Part shown: piece after piece, positions 30,201 to 34,924 of the stretch
Position numbering within the stretch: position 1 is the first letter of the stretch
Layout: the number at the start of each line of letters is the position of its first letter
Origin: Thermodesulfobacteriota bacterium
GTDB lineage: Bacteria; Desulfobacterota; BSN033; UBA1163
Assembly (NCBI GenBank): GCA_030017685.1
Contig: JASEHH010000032.1
Location: 1 to 34,924, forward strand
Direction: 5' to 3'
Length of the DNA stretch: 34,924 nt
Translations under genes and position numbers: made by a program
Notes under the pieces: model-generated
The model's database searches: none
Told to the model about the DNA's origin: nothing
Seen by the model: only the letters and a program-made list of their open reading frames with translations

Positions 30201-30297
30201 CTATCAGAAACTCTTGGAGAAAACGAGCCGGGAGGAAAGACGCCGGGTGGCCAGAAAGATGCTCGATCAGATTCGGGAAGGAGCGGCTCGTCAATGA
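27265..30297 (+). CDS. Large exported TPR-repeat protein
   Basis: A 1010-residue protein with a signal peptide (residues 1-26, ending near LKGQDQ), a low-complexity stretch (30-100) and then more than twenty TPR units to the C terminus. Typical units read YxxGNYEDAIQLFRRLVDEHPES, KEYIYAVSTFRQFLRTFPEN and KDFQKAIEEFQRLIQQYPESPF. Many belong to the BamD/YbgF-like class with GEAYxxxG and YPxS turns. It probably sits in the periplasm or at the outer membrane as a binding scaffold; there is no visible enzymatic domain or outer-membrane anchor. It shares an ATGA overlap with a TonB-like gene and heads a four-gene operon (TonB-like, FtsB, radical SAM). Proteins of this build occur in gliding, secretion and envelope assembly systems, but no specific family can be named. 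Confidence 0.88.
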   Translation: MWQLTIRILSLLLLLSITFSFSILKGQDQSRGRIRAPEIIFLGKEETKWTEEREISLPIIVAKGIKEEPSAGLFDLREDQIGPMKKMSPSTTQPGCAYTSRLTRGMTSGDRAFYERGRHHYLQGNYEDAIQLFRRLVDEHPESLLKGSAIYWMGEAKFHQEKTEEAFSLFKKVVEEYPDSEFSPYALYSCGWIQLMKGVYEEGSRFFRLAYEKNPALSIAQSSLFWSGYCLYHLGRYLESIKEIETHLQKHPEGIWRPEAEYLMGVNTFRLQKYEEAVTLFRSFLRRYPRHPLEESGRYALAWSQVSLGNYTEGRKTFEEILLNFPRTKLSDPIFWGILRSYLGNDEIEKAIQFYQRFLSQFLPSPWTEQSLFDIGRYHFKKKEYIYAVSTFRQFLRTFPENDLQEWVYFMLGESIFNQKDYVGAIGAYRQVLWSKRRAHFEERVYSRLGYGHFLLKNYGEAIGYWERLLREFPDHPEKNEVLYWLAESHLLKEDYRNGVRYVDQLKGDPTLYPRGLTNLGWYHFQRKEWKEANHYFLKIAAEFPHHRSTPPISLLIGQCYLNQNNYDQAKIHLMSLTNSPEEEGKEKGYYLLGWIAYREERFDEALNHFQRLREAFPSSPYRDEAQYWTGWSHFRKKDFQKAIEEFQRLIQQYPESPFVVSSLLKIGDGFYNLKQYGNAIQAYQRLIREHGKSKEAPEADYGIILALFQEKRYEPFIARVEAFLKRYPQHPLTGQALMQLGEHYQQSRMAERALRTYQETVRLYPNSEWAEEAQFRIALLLKSERRWIEASDEMERFIKNHPKSHLLIEAHLEAGELHLLLKAYPKALERFEWVMRNHPQILPVKRSYLGMEEAYRSLGKVDEAEKILKEYIEKFPHDETRFEAYLRAGLLYLTLKRFPDAISSLSTALRSPEERIASQAQFKLGEAYAEAGNRDSAILQFSKILYLYPHLSELVEEALLKLGALYMEEKRLAEARQVYQKLLEKTSREERRRVARKMLDQIREGAARQ

Positions 30298-31124
30298 AAA
30301 AAGAGATGAAGCGAGTCCGAAAAAAACGACTCATCTTTCTGATCGGCCTCCTGACCATTGCAGTGGGGATTTTTGTATGGGCGTTCCTTTTCATCCCTTC
30401 TGTGCAATTTCCTCTCGAACAGGGATGGCGAGTCCTTACCAAAGAGGCCGGAAGGATTCTGGGATTGAAAAGGAGGGATGAGGTCCCCCCGGAAGAGAAG
30501 AGAATCCGGGAGGAAGTGATCCTGAAGAAGATGGAGGAAGCCGGCGCGCAACAGGACTGGAGGTCTCTTGCCCCTGAATATCCCAGACCGAAAAAGATAG
30601 ACGCCGCCACAGATGAAGAGAGGATGAAAGCTCTCAGGAATTCTCCGGAGTTTAAGGAACTGGGAATAGAATTAAAAGAATATTTAAGAAAGAAAGAGGA
30701 CCAGTTGCTTCCGGAACCTCCTGTCCCATCGATAAAAGAAGCTTCTAAAATAGAGAAAATGAAAGACAGAGGCGCTGAGAAGATTATCGAGAGGTTACTT
30801 GTTGCAAAAGAGAAGCCCTTGCCGGAGAAAGCTCTGGATGAAAACCTTCAACTGGGAATCAAAGGACCCCTGGTGGCACGAAAAATTTTAGAAAGGCCGC
30901 CGCCTCCCCAGGTGAAGGTGAAGGTGGAAGCGGAGATTGAGATGACCCTCTGGGTTTTACCGAATGGGATGGTGGACCGGGTCATCCCTGCTCTTAAAGG
31001 GGATGCAGAGCTGGAACGGATTGCGGGCCAGTACCTGAAACAGTGGCGATTTGCTCCTCTCCCAAGAGATCAGGTCCAATCGGAACAGTGGGGGACGATC
31101 CCCATCAAATTTAAACTTCAGTAG
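30294..31124 (+). CDS. TonB-like single-pass envelope protein
   Basis: A 276-residue protein with a short basic N terminus (KKEMKRVRKKR), one membrane helix (about 13-35), a long charged periplasmic linker (about 45-205) and a C-terminal domain of about 70 residues. This last part reads EIEMTLWVLPNGMVDRVIPALKGDAELERIAGQYLKQWRFAPL...WGTIPIKFKL, the pattern of TonB C-terminal domains, which bind outer-membrane proteins and transmit force. No Pro-rich spacer or ExbB/ExbD genes are next to it, so it may be a structural TonB-domain protein instead of an energy transducer. It overlaps the TPR gene by four bases (ATGA), which argues that the two products work together. Confidence 0.82.
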   Translation: MKKEMKRVRKKRLIFLIGLLTIAVGIFVWAFLFIPSVQFPLEQGWRVLTKEAGRILGLKRRDEVPPEEKRIREEVILKKMEEAGAQQDWRSLAPEYPRPKKIDAATDEERMKALRNSPEFKELGIELKEYLRKKEDQLLPEPPVPSIKEASKIEKMKDRGAEKIIERLLVAKEKPLPEKALDENLQLGIKGPLVARKILERPPPPQVKVKVEAEIEMTLWVLPNGMVDRVIPALKGDAELERIAGQYLKQWRFAPLPRDQVQSEQWGTIPIKFKLQ

Positions 31125-31128
31125 AACC

Positions 31129-31443
31129 ATGGCCATCAAAGTGCGCAAGAAGCATCTCTTTCTTTTGCTCCTCTGCCTCCTTCTCATTCTTGGCTTCTTT
31201 ACCTTCTTTGGAGAAAAGGGTATCCTTCACCTTCTCCGGTTGCAGAAGGAATTGGCAGGGATTAAAGAGATGAATATAAAAATGGAGGAGGAGAACCAAA
31301 GGCTGAAGGAAGAGGTGAGGCGGCTTCAATATGAAAAACGCTACATCGAAGAGATTGCCCGGAAAGAGCTTGGAATGGTCAAAGAGGGAGAGATCATTTA
31401 TCAGTTCGATCTTCCCTCATCGAATAAGGAGAACTCGAAATGA
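31129..31443 (+). CDS. ftsB: FtsB/DivIC-like septum formation initiator
   Basis: A 104-residue bitopic division protein. A basic cytoplasmic tail (MAIKVRKKH) and membrane helix (about 10-29) precede a coiled coil (LLRLQKELAGIKEMNIKMEEENQRLKEEVRRLQ, about 40-72). It then has the family end YIEEIARKELGMVKEGEIIYQF, the mark of FtsB/DivIC proteins. FtsB joins FtsL and FtsQ in the division complex. I use the ATG at 31129, four bases after the stop of the TonB-like gene; a longer frame from 31051 overlaps that gene and adds unrelated residues. The end overlaps the radical SAM gene by four bases. Confidence 0.88.
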   Translation: MAIKVRKKHLFLLLLCLLLILGFFTFFGEKGILHLLRLQKELAGIKEMNIKMEEENQRLKEEVRRLQYEKRYIEEIARKELGMVKEGEIIYQFDLPSSNKENSK

Positions 31444-32315
31444 AATATGAGGGCATGATCTTCCGGCCACCCAGTGAGGCAGAGAGCCTGATCCTCCAAG
31501 TGACCGTGGGCTGTTCTTATAACCGATGCACCTTCTGTGGGGCCTATCGGGAGAAGGCCTTCCGAATCAAAAGATTTGAGGAGATAAAAGAGGATATTGA
31601 TGAAGTCAGCTCCTATTCTCCCCGGGTCGAGAGGGTCTTTCTGGCCGATGGAGATGCCCTGATCATTCCTCAGAAAGAACTCATTCGGATTCTATCCTAT
31701 CTAAAAGCAAGATTGAGGGGGCTCGAAAGAGTAGGGATCTACGCCAATGCAAAGGATATCCTTCGGAAAGACGTCGAGGAACTAAAAGCCCTCAAAAACT
31801 TAGGAATAGGAATCATTTATCTGGGTCTGGAATCCGGGAACCCAGAAGTATTGAAACGAATTAAGAAGAATGCCACCATTGAACAACTGATCCGTGCCGG
31901 AAAAAGAGTAAAGGAATCCGGAATCCTCCTCTCCGTCACAGTCATTCTGGGCATCGGAGGAGTGGAACATAGTCAGGTTCATGCGAAAGAGACGGCAAAG
32001 GTCCTTTCCGAGATGGACCCCGACTATGTAGGAGCGCTTTCACTGATGATCGTTCCCGGAACTCCTATCGAGAGGGAGATCGATGCGGGGAAATTGATCC
32101 TGCCCACGCCCTTTGGGCTGATTCAGGAACTTGAGACGATGATAGAGAATAGTCATATGACCCACTGCTTTTTTGCATCCAATCACGCCTCAAACTACCT
32201 TCCCCTCCGCATCCAGCTTCCAGACGAAAAGGAAGAGGCCCTACGGCGGATCCGGGAAGTCCTCAAGAGGAAGGATCCAGCCCTGCTGAGACCGGAATAT
32301 CTGAGAGGCCTGTAA
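31440..32315 (+). CDS. Radical SAM protein
   Basis: A 291-residue radical SAM enzyme. The iron-sulfur cluster cysteines are C25, C30 and C33 in CSYNRCTFC. The spacing is C-x4-C-x2-C, as in a known subgroup, and differs from the usual CxxxCxxC. ADGDALIIP (about 71-79), GIIYLGLESGNPEVLKRIKK and TVILGIGG follow, as in Elp3/HemN-type radical SAM barrels. No auxiliary cluster or cobalamin-binding domain is seen. The substrate is unknown. Its ATGA overlap with ftsB ties it into the envelope operon, and a role in modifying a lipid, protein or tRNA there cannot be told apart. Confidence 0.85.
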   Translation: MKYEGMIFRPPSEAESLILQVTVGCSYNRCTFCGAYREKAFRIKRFEEIKEDIDEVSSYSPRVERVFLADGDALIIPQKELIRILSYLKARLRGLERVGIYANAKDILRKDVEELKALKNLGIGIIYLGLESGNPEVLKRIKKNATIEQLIRAGKRVKESGILLSVTVILGIGGVEHSQVHAKETAKVLSEMDPDYVGALSLMIVPGTPIEREIDAGKLILPTPFGLIQELETMIENSHMTHCFFASNHASNYLPLRIQLPDEKEEALRRIREVLKRKDPALLRPEYLRGL

Positions 32316-32625
32316 AGGAGATGAGGGGATAGGGTGATGGGGAGATGGGGAAAAGTCCAAAATCAAAAATAGACAAAAACAAAAAATGTAATAGAAGACA
32401 AAACTAAAGTGTAATCCCTGTAAGTCATTCCTGCACAAGCAGGAATCCAGGGTTTCCTATGAAAATAGGAATCCAGCCATTAATGGTTCCCTGCTTCCGC
32501 AGGGACAGAGTCTGGATTCCCGTTTTCACGGGAATGACGACTTTTTACGATTCCATCATCATTCGGTTAATTCGGTTATTAAAATAAATTCGCTGTCATT
32601 AGGACTATTCGAAAGAGGTATTGTG
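32316..32625. other. Intergenic region with a chimeric palindromic repeat
   Basis: A 310-base gap. It begins with a G-rich GATGGGGAGATGGGG stretch similar to 23541-23563. From about 32422 to 32558 there are several GTCATTCC/GGAATCC hairpins. The right end (ATTCCCGTTTTCACGGGAAT, then GACTTTTTACGATTCCATCA at 32539-32558) is the inverse of the left end of the TGATGG MITE, but the matching left end is missing, so it is a truncated or recombined copy. No promoter stands out. Confidence 0.6.
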
Positions 32626-33027
32626 ATGAAAGACTATGTGGATGTTGATATTCGGGTGAGATATGCTGAGACGGACCAGATGGGGGTGGCCTATTATGCC
32701 AATTACCTGGTCTGGTTTGAGGTTGGAAGGTCAGAGTTCTGTCGGAAAAAAGGGTTCCGGTATGCCGACCTGGAGGCACTGGGGTATCGACTGGTCGTCT
32801 CCGATGTCCATTGCAGATACCGAAATTCCGCTAAATATGATGAAACCATTGTCATCCGAACCCGGCTAAAGCACCTGAATAAACGGATGATCACTTTCGG
32901 GTACCAGGTCCTCCATGAAGACAGGGAGGAAGTGATCGCCGAAGGAGAGACCCAGCATATCTGTGTCGATTCGAAGGGAAAAACAAAAAGCCTTCCCGAG
33001 AAGTATTTAAATTGTCTCGCCGGATAG
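32626..33027 (+). CDS. YbgC/FadM-type acyl-CoA thioesterase
   Basis: A 133-residue single hotdog-fold thioesterase. The N-terminal RVRYAETDQMGVAYYANYLVWFEVGRSEF contains the conserved Asp of the 4HBT/YbgC family (ETDQMG). YRNSAKYDETIVIRTRL and EGETQHICVDSKGKTKSLP complete the fold. YbgC-like enzymes cleave acyl-CoA esters and are often linked to the Tol-Pal or phospholipid system, but the substrate is not fixed. I start it at the ATG at 32626 with AGAGGT six bases upstream; a GTG three bases earlier is the only close alternative. It stands alone between repeat-rich gaps. Confidence 0.9.
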   Translation: MKDYVDVDIRVRYAETDQMGVAYYANYLVWFEVGRSEFCRKKGFRYADLEALGYRLVVSDVHCRYRNSAKYDETIVIRTRLKHLNKRMITFGYQVLHEDREEVIAEGETQHICVDSKGKTKSLPEKYLNCLAG

Positions 33028-33330
33028 TTATGACTCAATCCTAAAGCTGATCTATTCCCGTATTGTACAAAATGGCTTTATAAAATCCCCCCAACCCCCA
33101 TTGAGGGATTGTCCCACAAGTCCGTTCATGGTTCGACAGGGCCTGTCCTGAGCGAACCGTTCGTCCCTTCGAGAGACTCAGGGCCACCGGTGAGTCGAAG
33201 GGCAAACGGCGAATTGCGACACAGTCTCTACCAGCAGGCAGGGCTTTACCAAAAGGGGGGCGAGGGGGGATAGGGCATCTCCTTGTTTTTTCTATTGAAA
33301 ATTGGATGTGAATGGGGTAATGTTTCCGTA
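33028..33330. other. Repeat-filled gap before the heptosyltransferase genes
   Basis: A 303-base gap with no supported gene. It has CCCCCCAACCCCCATTGAGGG and, near the other end, AAAAGGGGGGCGAGGGGGGA, which are partly complementary. Between them are GGTTCGACAGGGCCTGTCC, CCTGAGCGAACC and GACTCA...TGAGTCGAAGGGC blocks related to the repeats at 3301-3470 and 34420-34517. No promoter of good quality was found before 33331. Confidence 0.5.
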
Positions 33331-34395
33331 ATGGATTACAAGAAAATTTTAATTTTGAGGCTGAGTGCGGTTGGGGATGTGATCCGGACACTTCCTGCGG
33401 TAAAGACTATCAAGACAAATTTCCCAGCCGCCTCGATCACCTGGATTGTTGAAGAACCGTCAAAAGCCCTTATAGAAAGCCAGCCAGAAGTTGACGAGGT
33501 CATCCTCTTTCCAAGACGGAGGTGGTCCGAAGGAATCAGGTCTCCAAAAGGGTGGTGGAGGACGATCGGAGAGGTTCGAACATTCATTCAATCCCTCCGG
33601 AGAAAGAAATTTGATCTGGTCCTCGATTTTCACGGTATTTTGAAAAGTGGCCTCCTTTCTTTTCTTTCCGACTCTCCTCAACGGATCGGATTTGAGCGAA
33701 GGTCGAGCAAGGAAGGAAATTTCCTGTTTTCGAATGTCAAAGTGAAACTTCCGAAAGAAAGGATCAGTCGATTTGAGAGGAATTTTAATCTTCTAAAGGG
33801 AATAGGTTTAGAGGTTCAGCCTAAGGACTATCCACTCCTTATCCCAGCCGAGGACAGGGAGCGTGTGAAATCATTTTTTGACCAACTCTTCCCTCCACTT
33901 CAGAGCCCTTCCATTGCAATCCATCCAGGAACAAGCCCGAAGACCTTCTATAAAAGGTGGCTGCCCGACCAATATGCTCAACTGGCAGACCGACTGGTTC
34001 GGGAACTGAAGGCAACGGTGCTCTTTACCTGGGGGCCTGGCGAACTGGATTGGGTCAAGAGGATTCAGAAGAGGATGAAAGAATCTTCCGTACTCGGACC
34101 CCATACCATCTCTCTCACACAATTGGGGGAGGTATACCGGCACTGCGATCTCTATATTGGGGGAGATACAGGTCCAATGCATATCGCCTCCTTGATGGGG
34201 GTTCCCGTAGTGGTCATTTATGGCCCGACAGATCCGGTGTTGAACGAGCCTTTCGGACCCCATAGAAAGGTGATTAAGAATGTGGGATGTAATCCTTGCA
34301 GGGATCGCTCCTGCAAGAAACTCAAGTGTCTGGAGGAGATTACGGTCGACGATGTTTTTAAAGCAACAAGAGAGGTTTTGTCTATAACTGCTTGA
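33331..34395 (+). CDS. Glycosyltransferase family 9 protein (LPS heptosyltransferase I-like)
   Basis: A 354-residue GT-B fold glycosyltransferase of family 9, which adds ADP-activated heptose to the LPS inner core at the inner face of the cytoplasmic membrane. It opens with KKILILRLSAVGDVIRTLPAVKTIK, has FDLVLDFHGILKSGLLSFLS, SIAIHPGTSPKTFYKRWLPDQYAQLADRL at the start of the C-terminal domain and the donor-site IGGDTGPMHIASLMGVPVVVIYGPTDP. A Cys-rich CNPCRDRSCKKLKC follows, as in many family members. I start it at the ATG 33331; a longer frame from 33283 adds residues with no family match. Its ribosome binding site is weak. WaaC-like is more likely than WaaF-like because the next gene looks like WaaF, but the acceptor cannot be deduced. 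Confidence 0.9.
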   Translation: MDYKKILILRLSAVGDVIRTLPAVKTIKTNFPAASITWIVEEPSKALIESQPEVDEVILFPRRRWSEGIRSPKGWWRTIGEVRTFIQSLRRKKFDLVLDFHGILKSGLLSFLSDSPQRIGFERRSSKEGNFLFSNVKVKLPKERISRFERNFNLLKGIGLEVQPKDYPLLIPAEDRERVKSFFDQLFPPLQSPSIAIHPGTSPKTFYKRWLPDQYAQLADRLVRELKATVLFTWGPGELDWVKRIQKRMKESSVLGPHTISLTQLGEVYRHCDLYIGGDTGPMHIASLMGVPVVVIYGPTDPVLNEPFGPHRKVIKNVGCNPCRDRSCKKLKCLEEITVDDVFKATREVLSITA

Positions 34396-34419
34396 AAATA
34401 TTTTGTTATTGACCCATTC

Positions 34420-34517
34420 GGTGGCGCCAAGCTCCTCCCTTCAGGGTGAAGTATAAATCGCCGCTCAGGGTCAACCCTGAGCAAGCCCCAGCCTTCAGAC
34501 TGGGGAGTCGAAGGGTT
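34420..34517. repeat. TCGAC/CTCAGG palindromic repeat, second copy
   Basis: GGCGCCAA, CGCCGCTCAGGGTCAACCC and GGGGAGTCGAAGGGTTGAC are the reverse-complement counterparts of blocks at 3301-3470. This copy lacks the two extra TCGA blocks of the other and has its own small hairpin CCCCAGCCTTCAGACTGGGG. Confidence 0.6.
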
Positions 34518-34556
34518 GACTTTAAAGAATGGATAGAATAATTTAAGAAGAATAAC

Positions 34557-34589
34557 AAAAGGGGACAGATTTCAAGCCTGTCCCCTTTT
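34557..34589. terminator. Strong bidirectional terminator-like hairpin
   Basis: AAAAGGGGACAG (34557-34568) pairs perfectly with CTGTCCCCTTTT (34578-34589) across a 9-base loop. On the plus strand it ends in TTTT after a 12-pair stem. It separates the two heptosyltransferase genes although they point the same way. Confidence 0.7.
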
Positions 34590-34610
34590 GAGCAGGAAAA
34601 GGAAAGAGCG

Positions 34611-34924
34611 TTGAAATCCAATTTCAGCAACGTGAATAGTATTCTGGTGCGAGGAGTAAACTGGGTGGGGGACACGATCCTCACCTATCCCTCGGTCCAG
34701 GGGGTAAAGGAATTGTTTCCGCACTCTCGCCTGACCGTCCTTGTGCCCAATCATCTCGTTGATCTATGGAACACATTTCCCTGTGTGGATGAAATTATTC
34801 CTTTTCAAAAGAGCAGTGGGGTTGGATCGGTCCGGGAGGATGTGCAGATCAGCCGCTCTATGAGGAAGAGGAGGTTCGATCTCGCCCTTATTTTTCCCAG
34901 ATCTTTCCGCTCCGCATTTCAGAT
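34611..34924 (+). CDS. waaF: Heptosyltransferase II-like protein, 5' part only
   Basis: The frame runs off the right edge after about 104 codons. It reads SNVNSILVRGVNWVGDTILTYPSVQ and goes on with LFPHSRLTVLVPNHLVDLW, CVDEIIPF and FDLALIFPRSFRSA, the N-terminal half-domain of a family 9 glycosyltransferase. ILVRGVNWVGD is the characteristic opening of heptosyltransferase II (WaaF). The start is not an ATG: I use TTG 34611, with AAGGAAAG about seven bases upstream. A GTG at 34632 is the alternative. It follows a WaaC-like gene and a terminator hairpin, so it may start a new transcript despite the related function. The product should act on LPS core heptose addition; the symbol rests on the opening motif only. 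Confidence 0.82.
   Translation, partial: MKSNFSNVNSILVRGVNWVGDTILTYPSVQGVKELFPHSRLTVLVPNHLVDLWNTFPCVDEIIPFQKSSGVGSVREDVQISRSMRKRRFDLALIFPRSFRSAFQ

Noticed and set aside
1-34924. CRISPR array
   Set aside because: Palindromic repeats are frequent but not regularly spaced, no run of three or more equal repeats with similar-length spacers is present, and no cas gene is seen.
1-34924. rRNA or tRNA genes, prophage or autonomous insertion sequence
   Set aside because: No segment with tRNA cloverleaf features, rRNA conserved blocks, integrase, phage structural genes or transposase could be recognised on either strand.

Overview
The window looks like one chromosomal segment (roughly half G+C, genes tightly packed, many 4-base ATGA gene overlaps) of a Gram-negative-type bacterium. 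Two ADP-heptose/LPS glycosyltransferases at the right end, a class A penicillin-binding protein, an Lpp-like lipoprotein and a TonB-like protein point to a double-membraned cell. TAXI-type TRAP transporters, AMP-forming acyl-CoA ligase, thiolase and a load of short palindromic repeats are typical of anaerobic Desulfobacterota-like (deltaproteobacterial) genomes. That placement is an inference; there is no rRNA or tRNA gene to confirm it.

Layout. (1) 135-3822, minus strand: CoA-binding protein, penicillin-binding protein 1A and a small coiled-coil lipoprotein with a very good promoter and ribosome binding site. (2) 3823-4580: no gene, filled by a decayed mobile cassette carrying two younger repeats. 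(3) 4581-17078, plus strand: a catabolic block with an acyl-CoA ligase, two complete TAXI-TRAP uptake systems (one with a DUF1850 protein), a zinc alcohol dehydrogenase, a thiolase, a hexapeptide-repeat protein and a 3-hydroxyacyl(-CoA) dehydrogenase-like protein. Together they suggest import of a carboxylic acid, its CoA activation and beta-oxidation-like breakdown; the substrate is unknown. (4) 17124-18840: ECF sigma factor and zinc-finger anti-sigma factor separated by a 130-base hairpin element. (5) 19234-22201: LysM/NlpC cell-wall hydrolase, threonylcarbamoyl-AMP synthase, flavin reductase and amidohydrolase. (6) 22189-24980: PaaI-type thioesterase, a frameshifted inositol monophosphatase-family gene and rarA. 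(7) 25043-26788: a coiled-coil protein, a HicB-like antitoxin with a HicA-like partner that appears to have lost its active site, and a protein-L-isoaspartate methyltransferase with a lipoprotein-like leader. (8) 27265-32315: an operon of a 1010-residue TPR protein, a TonB-like protein, FtsB and a radical SAM protein. (9) 32626-34924: a YbgC-like thioesterase and two heptosyltransferase-family genes, the second cut by the window edge.

The most interesting structure lies between the genes. Three copies of one element (3887-4509, 18843-19092, 26831-27074) share inverted ends built from repeated AGAC/TTAGAC motifs, are flanked by about 9-base direct repeats, and begin an internal small reading frame with MARDY. 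The start resembles four-helix-bundle (23S rRNA intervening-sequence, S23/IVP) proteins, so these may be non-autonomous mobile cassettes that carry or once carried an IVP gene. The insertions touch or lie close to promoters. A second family with TGATGG ends and 4-base target duplications has inserted into the oldest cassette and directly behind hicA. Other findings are a perfect terminator hairpin placed between a TRAP binding protein and its permease, and a hairpin element between a sigma factor and its anti-sigma factor.
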